From contig NZ_UETR01000005.1 of assembly GCF_900491745.1 (NCBI RefSeq), positions 1 through 64,000 of the forward strand: a DNA stretch of 64,000 nt. The letters are read 5' to 3'. The stretch comes from Amarolinea aalborgensis. GTDB lineage: Bacteria > Chloroflexota > Anaerolineae > SSC4 > Amarolineaceae. The position numbers and the translations under genes were made by a program. Below, piece after piece: positions 26,413-34,367 of this stretch. Positions within the stretch are counted from its first letter, which is position 1. Every line of letters begins with the position of its first letter. Under the pieces are notes generated by a model that did not search any database, was not told the DNA's origin, and worked only from the letters and a program-made list of their open reading frames with translations.

Positions 26413-27375
26413 ATGCAGGTTCGTGATTCCGACGCGCAGTTCCGTGCGCACGAGGCGGCGGGGGCGTATGTCGCCGTCAACGGGGAACGCATTTTCTACC
26501 GCACCGAAGGCGACCGCGGGGACGGCAGCCCGGTGGTCATGCTGCACGGCGTGCCGACCAGTTCGTACCTCTACCGGAAGCTGATCTCCTTGACCGTCGG
26601 GCGTCATTTTGTGCTGGCGCCTGATTTCCCTGGGCTGGGACTTTCGGCCAAGCCGGCGGATCGCGACTACACGTGGCACGCGCTGGCTCAATTCGTGAGC
26701 GATTTCGTGGCCGCCATGAAGCTCCAACCGGTTCACCTAGTCATGCACGACATCGGCGGGCCGATTGGCCTGGAGTTCGCGATTCGCAACCCCGACAAGG
26801 TCGCCAGCCTCACGCTGCTGAACGCGCCGACACAGGTCAGCGCGTTCAAAAAACCGTTCGTCATGCAGATGCTGGCAACCGGCGGTTTGAACAGCCTGGC
26901 CTTTGCCATGCTGCAGCCGCGGCTGATGCTTTCGACCTGGCAAAGCATGGGCACCACCGGCAAGTACAGCGTCAGCCTGACCGACATGCAGGTTTACCGG
27001 CGCCTGCTGGTGCACAACAACGGGCAGCAGAGCTTCTTCAAAATCATGCAGGGCTTCGAGACAACCGTCGAAAAGGAGCGCTTCCTGGACGAGGGCCTGC
27101 GCCAGCTCCACAAACCGGCGCTGGTAATTTGGGGTAGGCACGACCCGGCCATCGCCGTCGCGCATGGCGAGTGGTTTGCGCAGCGCGTTCCAGGCACGCA
27201 GATGCATCTGCTCGAGGCCAAGCATTTCTTGATGGAAGACCATGCTGAGGAAATGGCTGGTCTGATGACGCCGTTTTGGGATCAGGTGGACGGCGTGCAG
27301 AGCGAGAGCAAAATCGCCCGCGACCGCCTGGGCGAACGTCCAGAGATGAGAGGCTGGCACAAACAAGAGGGCTAA
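26413..27375 (+). CDS. Haloalkane dehalogenase-like alpha/beta hydrolase
   Basis: The 320-residue protein has the oxyanion motif LHGVPTSSYLYR and the nucleophile elbow MHDIGGPIG, where Asp (about residue 112) replaces the Ser of esterases, as in haloalkane dehalogenases and epoxide hydrolases. The acid is probably Asp in WGRHDPAIA and the base His in EAKHFLMED. The 30 residues after TPFWDQV exceed the usual family end. GAGGAT precedes the ATG. Its stop overlaps the start of the amidohydrolase gene (TAATG), suggesting coupled translation. Substrate is unknown. Confidence 0.82.
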   Translation: MQVRDSDAQFRAHEAAGAYVAVNGERIFYRTEGDRGDGSPVVMLHGVPTSSYLYRKLISLTVGRHFVLAPDFPGLGLSAKPADRDYTWHALAQFVSDFVAAMKLQPVHLVMHDIGGPIGLEFAIRNPDKVASLTLLNAPTQVSAFKKPFVMQMLATGGLNSLAFAMLQPRLMLSTWQSMGTTGKYSVSLTDMQVYRRLLVHNNGQQSFFKIMQGFETTVEKERFLDEGLRQLHKPALVIWGRHDPAIAVAHGEWFAQRVPGTQMHLLEAKHFLMEDHAEEMAGLMTPFWDQVDGVQSESKIARDRLGERPEMRGWHKQEG

Positions 27376-28835
27376 TGAGGTTCACCGTGCAAACACTGAT
27401 TACGAACGGCGCCGTCATCACGCTGGGCGCGGCCAATCAAATCATCGAGCAGGGCGCCGTCCTGGTGGAAGGCGACGAAATCAAGGCCGTGGGGCAGGCG
27501 CGTGATCTGGAAGCGGCAAACCCGGACGCGCCGCGCCTCGACGCCCACGGCCAGCTCATCATGCCGGGGCAAATCTGCGCACACACGCACTTCTACGGCG
27601 CGTTTGCGCGCGGCCTCTACATTCCCGGCGAGCCGCCCAAGGACTTCCCCGAGATTCTGCGCCGCCTGTGGTGGACGCTGGATAAGGCGCTGGACGCGGA
27701 CGGTGTGACCTTCAGTGCGTTGGTTTGCCTGGTGGACGCCATTCGGCATGGCACCACGACCCTGATTGACCATCACGCCAGCCCCAATGTCATCGCCGGC
27801 TCGCTCGACCTGATCGCCGACGCGGTGACTCAATCTGGCCTGCGCGCCTGCCTCTGCTACGAAGTGACGGATCGGGACGGCCAAGAGAAGGCGCAGGCTG
27901 GTATCGCAGAGAATGTACGTTTCCTAGGTAGGATCAGAGACCAGAGATCAGAGACTAGAGATCAGAGACCTGAGATCAGAGATCAGGAGACGGCGCGAGA
28001 TGCGTCTTCCCTAGGTTCGATCTCCAATCTCCAATCTCCAAACTCCTTCTCCTCCCGCCTGGCCGCCACTTTTGGGCTGCATGCCTCGCTCACCTTGTCG
28101 GACGAGACCCTGGCGGCGTGCGTGGACGCGGCCGCAGGGCTGGACACCGGCTTTCACATCCACGCCGCGGAAGGAATGGCCGATCAGAATGACAGCCTGA
28201 GCAAATACGGTCAGCGCACGATTGACCGCCTCGCCAGCCGCGGCATCCTGGGACTGCGGACGATTGTGGCGCATGCCATCGCCGTGGACGCGTGGGAGAT
28301 GGCGCTGCTGCGTGAGACCGGCGCCTGGGTTTCACACCAGCCGCGGTCGAACATGAACAACGCGGTGGGCGTAGCCGATGTGCCAGCCATGCTGCGCGGC
28401 GGCATGAAGGTCGTTCTGGGCAACGATGGCTTTTCCAATAATATGTTCACCGAGATGAAAACCGCGTACCTGCTGCACAAAGCCTGGCGCGGCGATCCGC
28501 GCGTCGCCACCGGCAGTGAGATTGCGCAGATGGCGTGGACGAACAACGCAGCCCTGGCGCGCCAGTTCTTCCCCAAGCCGATTGGGGAACTGACGCCCGG
28601 CGCCTATGCCGACATCATCTTGCTCGATTACGTGCCGATCACCCCGCTAACCCCGGCCAACCTGCCCTGGCACGTCCTCTTTGGCGCGGACGGCAGTCAC
28701 GTCACCACCACGATGGTCGCCGGCCAGGTGCTGATGCGCGACCGCAAGCTGCTCTTCCTGGACGAACAAGCCATTGGCGCGGCCAGCCGTGAGGTTGCAA
28801 GCCAGACGTGGCAGCGTTTCTGGGCGCTGTCCTGA
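27375..28835 (+). CDS. SsnA-like amidohydrolase with a repeat-encoded insertion
   Basis: The 486-residue metal-dependent hydrolase has ICAHTHFYGAFARG (HxH), LIDHHASP, HIHAAEG, VAHAIAVDAWEM and LGNDGFSNN, closely following SsnA-type aminohydrolases and related 8-oxoguanine/guanine-like deaminases. Residues about 183-227 (27922-28056) are a low-complexity insert encoded by GATCAGAGAC-type and CTCCAATCTC-type repeats. Without it the protein would be about 442 residues, the normal SsnA size. ATG 27375 overlaps the previous stop. Function in purine-related catabolism is inferred from family and from arcC and PLP-enzyme neighbours. Confidence 0.85.
   Translation: MRFTVQTLITNGAVITLGAANQIIEQGAVLVEGDEIKAVGQARDLEAANPDAPRLDAHGQLIMPGQICAHTHFYGAFARGLYIPGEPPKDFPEILRRLWWTLDKALDADGVTFSALVCLVDAIRHGTTTLIDHHASPNVIAGSLDLIADAVTQSGLRACLCYEVTDRDGQEKAQAGIAENVRFLGRIRDQRSETRDQRPEIRDQETARDASSLGSISNLQSPNSFSSRLAATFGLHASLTLSDETLAACVDAAAGLDTGFHIHAAEGMADQNDSLSKYGQRTIDRLASRGILGLRTIVAHAIAVDAWEMALLRETGAWVSHQPRSNMNNAVGVADVPAMLRGGMKVVLGNDGFSNNMFTEMKTAYLLHKAWRGDPRVATGSEIAQMAWTNNAALARQFFPKPIGELTPGAYADIILLDYVPITPLTPANLPWHVLFGADGSHVTTTMVAGQVLMRDRKLLFLDEQAIGAASREVASQTWQRFWALS
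27922..28056 (+). repeat. In-frame repeat insertion inside the SsnA-like gene
   Basis: The segment contains five to six iterations of a GATCAGAGAC/CAGAGATCAG word, then three CTCCAATCT words. CCTAGG occurs near the left side (27923-27928) and again at 28010-28015. It preserves the reading frame and adds about 44 residues. Similar word-repeat DNA is otherwise intergenic in this window (14046-14137, 63664-63741). Confidence 0.7.
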
Positions 28836-28854
28836 CAGCATGAAGGAGATCAGC

Positions 28855-29862
28855 GTGCCCAACCAACAACCGTCCAGCCCGCCTGTGTGGGCAGCCTGGA
28901 TGGCGAGCTTGACCAACGGCCTGGTGGGCGACCATCTGCATGCCAGCCAGAATGGTCTGGCGATTGACATGGCTTTCTACCACCTGGGCCGGCCGCTGCC
29001 GTTGACGGCCGAGGCCGTTCTGACCGCGCACCCGCAGCCGACAAGCAGACTTTGCATCCTGGTGCATGGCCTGAGCTGCCACGAAGGCATCTGGCTCTAT
29101 CCTGACCCCGCCAACCCTGGGCATGACACCTCCTACGGCGCTTTGCTGCAGCAGGATTTTGGCTATACGCCGTTTTTTGTGCGCTACAACACCGGGCTGG
29201 CGCTGGCAGACAACGGCGCGCGCCTGGCAGCTCTGCTGGACGACCTGATGGCGTGCTATCCGATGCCTGTGGAAGACATTCTGCTCATCGGGCACAGTAT
29301 GGGCGGCCTGATTCTGCGCAGCGCCTGCCATATCGGCGCCCAACAACGGGCAGCCTGGGTCATGCGCGTGAGCCAGGTCTTCTATCTTGGCACGCCGCAC
29401 GAAGGCGCCCGCCTGGCCCGCCTGGGTCAGGCAACGACCGCGGTTCTGCACGCCGTGCCTCATCCGATTACCCGGCTTCTGGGCAACGTGCTCGATGTCT
29501 GGAGCCAGGGCGTCAAAGACCTGCGCCTGACCCAGCCGCTGACCACGGAAGCAGGCAGCGGCGACGCAGCCGAGAAAGGGCCGATGCCCTGGCTTCCCCA
29601 TGCCCGGCATCATCTGATCGTCGGCGCATTGACCGAGGATCCGCGGCAGTTAGCCACCCGTGTGTTAGGCGATGGCTTGGTAGCCGTGCCGGCTGTTCAC
29701 CCGCGACGACAAGCAGCGGACGCATCTGCGCCCGCGACCGATGACAGCCTTACGGTTTTACCCCACACCCATCACCTGCAGCTAACGCGCGATCCGGCAG
29801 TCTATGCCCAGATCAAGCAATGCTGCGCGGATGGCGTGGGGCAAAAGGATGAAAAGGCGTAA
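28855..29862 (+). CDS. Lipase/esterase-like alpha/beta hydrolase
   Basis: The 335-residue protein has LCILVHGLSCHEGIW (oxyanion region) and the nucleophile elbow LIGHSMGGLILRS with Ser. FYLGTPHEGARLA is typical of triacylglycerol-lipase-like and PGAP1-like proteins. The His is probably in the LPHTHHLQL region near the end. The GTG at 28855 has AAGGAG six bases upstream; an ATG at 28840 is possible. It forms a unit with the small gene that follows 2 bp later. No signal peptide is seen, so it may act in the cytoplasm. Confidence 0.82.
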   Translation: MPNQQPSSPPVWAAWMASLTNGLVGDHLHASQNGLAIDMAFYHLGRPLPLTAEAVLTAHPQPTSRLCILVHGLSCHEGIWLYPDPANPGHDTSYGALLQQDFGYTPFFVRYNTGLALADNGARLAALLDDLMACYPMPVEDILLIGHSMGGLILRSACHIGAQQRAAWVMRVSQVFYLGTPHEGARLARLGQATTAVLHAVPHPITRLLGNVLDVWSQGVKDLRLTQPLTTEAGSGDAAEKGPMPWLPHARHHLIVGALTEDPRQLATRVLGDGLVAVPAVHPRRQAADASAPATDDSLTVLPHTHHLQLTRDPAVYAQIKQCCADGVGQKDEKA

Positions 29863-29864
29863 CG

Positions 29865-30137
29865 ATGGATCAGCAAACCCTGCAACAATTGCACGGCGCC
29901 AGCGACCTTACGACCGAGGCGGTTGATGTAACCGTCGCTGCGATTGGCGAGACGCATCAAGCCCTGGCGCAGCAGCCATATGCTGTATTAACTGCGATGA
30001 AGAGCGTCGTAGGCGACGTCACCGCGGTTGAGCAGTTACAGCGCACAATCACCACGGGCGTCTATCGGACCATTCGAGCGGTCAACCAGGTCGCCGGCCG
30101 CCTTGCGACCTACCTGTGGAATCATCTGGAGAAATAG
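29865..30137 (+). CDS. Small conserved protein paired with the lipase gene
   Basis: The 90-residue mostly helical protein contains TVAAIGETHQALAQQPYAVL and TGVYRTIRAVNQVAGRLA. Similar small proteins accompany lipase-like genes in other bacteria, as I recall. It begins 2 bp after the lipase stop. No catalytic motif is visible, so a chaperone or partner role is speculation. Confidence 0.65.
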   Translation: MDQQTLQQLHGASDLTTEAVDVTVAAIGETHQALAQQPYAVLTAMKSVVGDVTAVEQLQRTITTGVYRTIRAVNQVAGRLATYLWNHLEK

Positions 30138-30138
30138 C

Positions 30139-30351
30139 ATGAGCGCCTATCTGACGCCGCTGCGCAGCGACATCCAAGCTGGCTTGAGAGTACGGATCAT
30201 AGAAAAGCAAAATCAGCGCAGCGGCGCGCTGACCGAAGGCGTCGTGGCCCGCATCCTGACCAGCAGTTCGACTCATCCGCATGGCATCAAAGTGATGCTG
30301 GAGGACGGCCGGGTCGGACGAGTGCAGGCGATCGTGACGACCAATGTCTGA
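30139..30351 (+). CDS. ywbE: YwbE family protein
   Basis: The 70-residue protein matches the DUF2196/YwbE pattern: RSDIQAGLRVRIIEKQNQRSGALTEGVV, then SSTHPHGIKVMLEDGRVGRV. It is a small beta-barrel-like protein of unknown function. It starts 1 bp after the previous stop and overlaps rho by 8 bp, so the two are very probably translated together. Confidence 0.9.
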   Translation: MSAYLTPLRSDIQAGLRVRIIEKQNQRSGALTEGVVARILTSSSTHPHGIKVMLEDGRVGRVQAIVTTNV

Positions 30352-31438
30352 TATCGCCAGCGGAATTCTGAGCCGCGGCCGCGGCGGCGTACGCCTGGTC
30401 AATGCGGTGCAGCCAGCCGCGGGCGATGTCCTGGTGCCCGCGGCGCTGGTGCAAGAACACGCCCTGGTTGAGGGGGCCTCCGTCACCGGGCCGGTGAAGC
30501 AGGGCCGCGCAGGTCGCGAGTTAGCGGCTGTCACCGCGGTCTGCGGCGTGTCGCCCGCAGCTTTCCGGGCGCGCATCCCCTTCACGCAGTTGACGGCGGT
30601 GGATCCCAACGAACGCTTCAACCTCGGCGCGGGCGGCGACATTGCCATGCGCGCAGTGGATTTGCTGGCGCCGATCGGCCGAGGTACGCGCGGCCTGATT
30701 GTCGCCCCACCCCAGGCCGGCAAAACCACGCTGCTGGAGCAGATTGCGCGCGCCATCCGCGCCGAACGACCGGCCGCGCGCATCGTCGTCCTGCTCATTG
30801 ACGAGCGTCCCGAGGAACTGACCTACTTCCGGCGCGCGGTGGCGGCCGAGGTGTTTGCCAGTTCCAGCGATCAAAGCCCGGCCGAACACACAGCCCTGGC
30901 CGAGCTGCTGCTGGCGCACATCCGCACCGAGTTGGAATGTGGCAACGATATCGTTGTGCTGCTCGACAGCCTGACACGCCTGGCGCGCGCCTTCAACCTG
31001 CGCAGCAGCGGCAGGGGGCGCAGCCTCTCCGGCGGCATGGACGCCGCGGCCCTGGAGATTCCGCGGCGATTTTTCGGCCTGGCGCGCAACATCGAACACG
31101 GCGGCTCAGTCACGCTCCTGGCGACAGCCCTGATCGAAACCGGCTCGCGCATGGATCAGCTCATCTACGAGGAATTCAAGAGCACCGGCAACAGTGAGAT
31201 TGTGCTGGACCGCAGCCTGGCCCAAGAACAGTTGTATCCGGCGATTGATGTTCACCGCACCAGCACGCGCAAGGAAGAACGGCTGGTCAGCGCGACGGAC
31301 ATGGCACACCTGGCCACGCTGCGACGCACCCTGGCCGACTACCCGCCCCGGCAGGCGCTCACTCATCTTCTGAAACTCCTGGAGCAGTATCCAACCAACG
31401 CCGAGCTGTTGCAGCATTTTCCAGCCGCCAGGTTTTGA
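30344..31438 (+). CDS. rho: Transcription termination factor Rho, short form
   Basis: The 364-residue protein is a hexameric RNA translocase that ends transcription. A reduced OB-like RNA-binding domain occupies the first 75 residues (SRGRGGVRLVNAVQPAAGDVLV), without the helical N-terminal domain of longer Rho proteins. The ATPase core has PPQAGKTTLLEQIA (Walker A), VLLIDERPEEL, LDSLTRLARAFN (Walker B), a Q-loop region RGRSLSGGMDAAAL and an R-loop region EEFKSTGNSEIVLDR. E. coli Rho is 419 residues. It overlaps ywbE by 8 bp. Confidence 0.92.
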   Translation: MSDIASGILSRGRGGVRLVNAVQPAAGDVLVPAALVQEHALVEGASVTGPVKQGRAGRELAAVTAVCGVSPAAFRARIPFTQLTAVDPNERFNLGAGGDIAMRAVDLLAPIGRGTRGLIVAPPQAGKTTLLEQIARAIRAERPAARIVVLLIDERPEELTYFRRAVAAEVFASSSDQSPAEHTALAELLLAHIRTELECGNDIVVLLDSLTRLARAFNLRSSGRGRSLSGGMDAAALEIPRRFFGLARNIEHGGSVTLLATALIETGSRMDQLIYEEFKSTGNSEIVLDRSLAQEQLYPAIDVHRTSTRKEERLVSATDMAHLATLRRTLADYPPRQALTHLLKLLEQYPTNAELLQHFPAARF

Positions 31439-31445
31439 TCTTCTA

Positions 31446-31474
31446 TTGACTTCCGGCTAGTTCACGGCTACAAT
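31446..31474 (+). promoter_or_regulatory. Sigma70-like promoter of npdG
   Basis: TTGACT (31446-31451), a 17-bp spacer and TACAAT (31469-31474) lie about 90 bp before npdG, just after the rho stop. Confidence 0.65.
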
Positions 31475-31566
31475 AGCGCCGCGTTCAGTGCTACCTGGCC
31501 CACGACCGGACTAACTCCCTGACGCGAACCTTGTCTCCCGTCCATTTTTCAGATCGCAGGTGAATC

Positions 31567-32247
31567 GTGAGTGACCTTTTCAACCAAACCATCGCCGTGC
31601 TCGGCGGCACCGGCGCGGAAGGCTCCGGCCTGGCCATGCGCTGGGCGCGAGCCGGACTCAAGGTGATCATCGGCTCGCGCCTGGCGGCCAAGGGCGCCGC
31701 GGCTGCGGACGCGTTCAACGAGCGCATCGGCGCGGTACCGCATCCGCTCAGCGGGACGGACAATCACAGCGCCGCGCAAGCCGCGGACATCGCCGTGCTG
31801 ACGGTGCCCTACGCTGCGCACCTGGCCACCCTGGGCGACGTCAAAGACGCGCTGCAAGGCAAAATCCTGCTTGACGTGACCGTGCCCCTCGTGCCGCCCA
31901 AGGTCAGCACCGTGCAACTGCCCGCGGCCGGCTCGGCCTGCATGGAAGCGCAGAACTTCCTGGGAGACGCCGTGCAGGTGGTGGCCGCGTTCCAGAACAT
32001 CTCAGCCGAACACCTGGGCGATCCGGATCATGACCTGGACTGCGATGTGCTGGTGGCTGGCAACAGCAAGGAGGCCAAGCAGGTCGCCATCGAACTGGCC
32101 CGCCTGGCCGGCCTGGACGCGTTCGACGCCGGGCCGCTGGCCAACGCCGGCGTCATCGAAGGCATGACCTCGGTGCTGATCGGCATCAACATCCGTCATA
32201 AGGTTAAAGGCGCCGGCATCCGCCTCACCGGCGTCCTGCGGGGCTAA
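31567..32247 (+). CDS. npdG: NADPH-dependent F420 reductase
   Basis: The 226-residue enzyme moves hydride between NADPH and coenzyme F420. The Rossmann motif is IAVLGGTGAEGSGLAMRWARAG, followed by IIGSR for the NADP phosphate, then VLTVPYAAH, and the F420-side segments EAQNFLG and VVAAFQNISAEHL. GTG 31567 is preceded by AGGTG. The other F420 gene in the window, cofE, lies 2.1 kb downstream beyond a restriction-modification pair. Confidence 0.93.
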   Translation: MSDLFNQTIAVLGGTGAEGSGLAMRWARAGLKVIIGSRLAAKGAAAADAFNERIGAVPHPLSGTDNHSAAQAADIAVLTVPYAAHLATLGDVKDALQGKILLDVTVPLVPPKVSTVQLPAAGSACMEAQNFLGDAVQVVAAFQNISAEHLGDPDHDLDCDVLVAGNSKEAKQVAIELARLAGLDAFDAGPLANAGVIEGMTSVLIGINIRHKVKGAGIRLTGVLRG

Positions 32248-32268
32248 GTAGGTTCGGGCATAGGTGTC

Positions 32269-33234
32269 ATGAGAGCAGCAGTTCAAGAAAGCCTTTTCGC
32301 AACCGATCAGCCAGTCGCTGAGGACGAGGCGCCGCGCATTCCGGCCAAGCGCACCTCGCCGCCGCCGATCTCTGGCCTCACAACACGCAAGGTGATCGCG
32401 TTTGGCTGGTACGGCGGCAAATTCTCGCACTTAGAATGGCTGTTGCCGCTTTTGCCGACGTGTCACCATTACTGCGAACCATTCGCCGGTTCTGGCGCGG
32501 TGCTATTGAACCGGCCCCCATCGCCCGTGGAAACCTACAATGACCTGGATGGCGAGGTCGTCAACTTCTTTCGTGTTCTGCGCCAAGAGAAGGATCGCTT
32601 GATCGAAGCGATTGGATTGACCCCTTTCTCGCGTGAAGAATTCATGCTTGCCTGCCAGTTGGATCCCGCTCAACCCCCGCTGGAGCGAGCGCGGCGCTTC
32701 TACGTGCGTGCACGCCAGGTGCGCACCGGCCTGGCGCAGACGGCGAGCGTCGGTCGTTGGGCCAACTGCCGCAATACCAGTCGCAGCGGCATGAGCGGCG
32801 TTGTGAGTCGTTGGTTGGGTGGCGTTGATGATCTGCCGCTCATTGCCGAAAGACTACTGCGCGTACAGATTGAGAACCGCCCGGCCGCTGATGTGATACC
32901 ACTTTACGACACGCCCGACACGCTGTTCTACTGCGACCCGCCTTATGTCCACCTGACCCGCAGCGACACCAGCGCTTACGGCTATGAGATGACCGACGAC
33001 GAGCACCGGACATTAGCCGCCGTCCTGAATCAGGTCAAAGGCATGGTCGCCATCTCAAACTATCAGTGTGACTTGATGGAAGAGCTGTACCCGGCGCCCA
33101 AGTGGATCAAACACGTTGCTGCGGCCAAGACTATCCATTCAACCAAGGGGACACGTGTGGAAGCTCTCTGGACCAACTATGACCTTGCTACTAAGCAGAA
33201 ACATTCGTGGCGCAAGAGACCGGAGCGGGCATGA
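32269..33234 (+). CDS. DNA adenine methyltransferase (D12 class)
   Basis: The 321-residue N6-adenine methyltransferase has FGWYGGKFSHLEWLLPLLP, the SAM-binding CEPFAGSGAVLLN (motif I, about residue 68) and the catalytic YCDPPY (motif IV, about residue 227). The order is that of alpha-class D12/Dam-like enzymes. An N-terminal tail of about 40 residues precedes the catalytic fold. Its TGA overlaps the restriction-endonuclease ATG (ATGA), so they form a two-gene system. Target sequence unknown. Confidence 0.9.
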   Translation: MRAAVQESLFATDQPVAEDEAPRIPAKRTSPPPISGLTTRKVIAFGWYGGKFSHLEWLLPLLPTCHHYCEPFAGSGAVLLNRPPSPVETYNDLDGEVVNFFRVLRQEKDRLIEAIGLTPFSREEFMLACQLDPAQPPLERARRFYVRARQVRTGLAQTASVGRWANCRNTSRSGMSGVVSRWLGGVDDLPLIAERLLRVQIENRPAADVIPLYDTPDTLFYCDPPYVHLTRSDTSAYGYEMTDDEHRTLAAVLNQVKGMVAISNYQCDLMEELYPAPKWIKHVAAAKTIHSTKGTRVEALWTNYDLATKQKHSWRKRPERA

Positions 33235-34355
33235 GTGACTTGCAGCAAGTTCTTGAAGTCAGCTTACAACGTGCAGAGCAAAGCTTGTATAAATCGTTTC
33301 TGGACAATCCAAGCGTTGCCGAACAAATTGAATACGTCTGTCGTTGTCTGCGCAACCGGGCTGGAACGCGCTTGCTCATGGCGTGTATGCTGGCCAAAAT
33401 GGATCGGCCTGACATAGACCCTCGAAAGCCCTACACCGAAATCGGGACACCGGATTCATTCTCTGGGCGGTCATATGATGAAGGTTACATTTCTCATTTC
33501 ATCAATCTGCATCGCCTCCCCTGTAATTCAACCACCGCATTTCTTACGCCCGCTTTTCGGAACATTAACCGCCCACTGACAACTGACATGATCATTATCG
33601 GGCGCCCTCGCAGACTCTATGTCGAAACCCTACAACTTCTGGAGGATGTTCATAACCAACAGGTGACCGCCGACGACTTGTTGACTGAGATCATCCGACT
33701 TCTGCTAATCATGCGAAATGAGAAAGAAGACCGGATGCAGGCCCTACTAAGAGGACTTGGTCAATCAGAGGATGCCCTTCCACTCTCGTCTGAACAAATC
33801 ATTTTACTGATCGAACAGCACCTTAACTGCAAGAACTCCAGCCGACTCCCGGTGCTTATCATTGTCGCAGCCTATCAGGCCGCGGGAGTAAAATTTGGCG
33901 AGCGAGTCTTGCCCTTGCACAGGCACACAGCGGCTGACGAACAGACTGGCGCGCTTGGCGATATTGAGGTGTGCCTCACGAACGACGATCGCATTGTCAC
34001 CGCCTACGAGATGAAAATGAAGCGCGTCACACTTGACGATGTGGATCGTGCGCTACACAAAATTGCCCTGGCCGAGTCGAAACTTCACAACTACATTTTT
34101 GTTACAACCGAGACGATTGATGAACACGTCCGCAACTACGCGAACGAAGCTTATGCGCGCACGGGTGGTATTGAAATTGCTATCCTAAATTGCAGTGGTT
34201 TCCTCCGCCATTTCCTGCATCTATTTCACCGTGTGCGCCTCAATTTTCTAAATGCTTATCAAGAACTTGTACTTATCGAACCTGACAGCGCGGTCAGTCA
34301 ACCCCTAAAAGAGGCCTTCCTGGCGCTTCGCCAGGCCGCGGAAGCGGATACCTGA
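33231..34355 (+). CDS. Restriction endonuclease, SacI-like family
   Basis: The 374-residue protein resembles the group annotated as SacI-family restriction endonucleases, from memory: SLYKSFLDNPSVAEQIEYVC near the N-terminus, DPRKPYTEIGTPDSFSGRSY, CNSTTAFLTPAFRNI and a C-terminal nuclease core. The likely PD-(D/E)xK residues are Asp in GALGDIEV and ExK in TAYEMKMK. It starts inside the methyltransferase stop codon. The gene is visibly more AT-rich than its neighbours, which fits horizontal acquisition. Recognition site not predictable from sequence alone. Confidence 0.75.
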   Translation: MSDLQQVLEVSLQRAEQSLYKSFLDNPSVAEQIEYVCRCLRNRAGTRLLMACMLAKMDRPDIDPRKPYTEIGTPDSFSGRSYDEGYISHFINLHRLPCNSTTAFLTPAFRNINRPLTTDMIIIGRPRRLYVETLQLLEDVHNQQVTADDLLTEIIRLLLIMRNEKEDRMQALLRGLGQSEDALPLSSEQIILLIEQHLNCKNSSRLPVLIIVAAYQAAGVKFGERVLPLHRHTAADEQTGALGDIEVCLTNDDRIVTAYEMKMKRVTLDDVDRALHKIALAESKLHNYIFVTTETIDEHVRNYANEAYARTGGIEIAILNCSGFLRHFLHLFHRVRLNFLNAYQELVLIEPDSAVSQPLKEAFLALRQAAEADT

Positions 34356-34367
34356 ACGAGTGGTCCT

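Noticed and set aside
27940..28050. CRISPR-like array
   Set aside because: The repeats are about 10 bp, contiguous, without spacers, and lie in frame within a gene; no cas genes are present.
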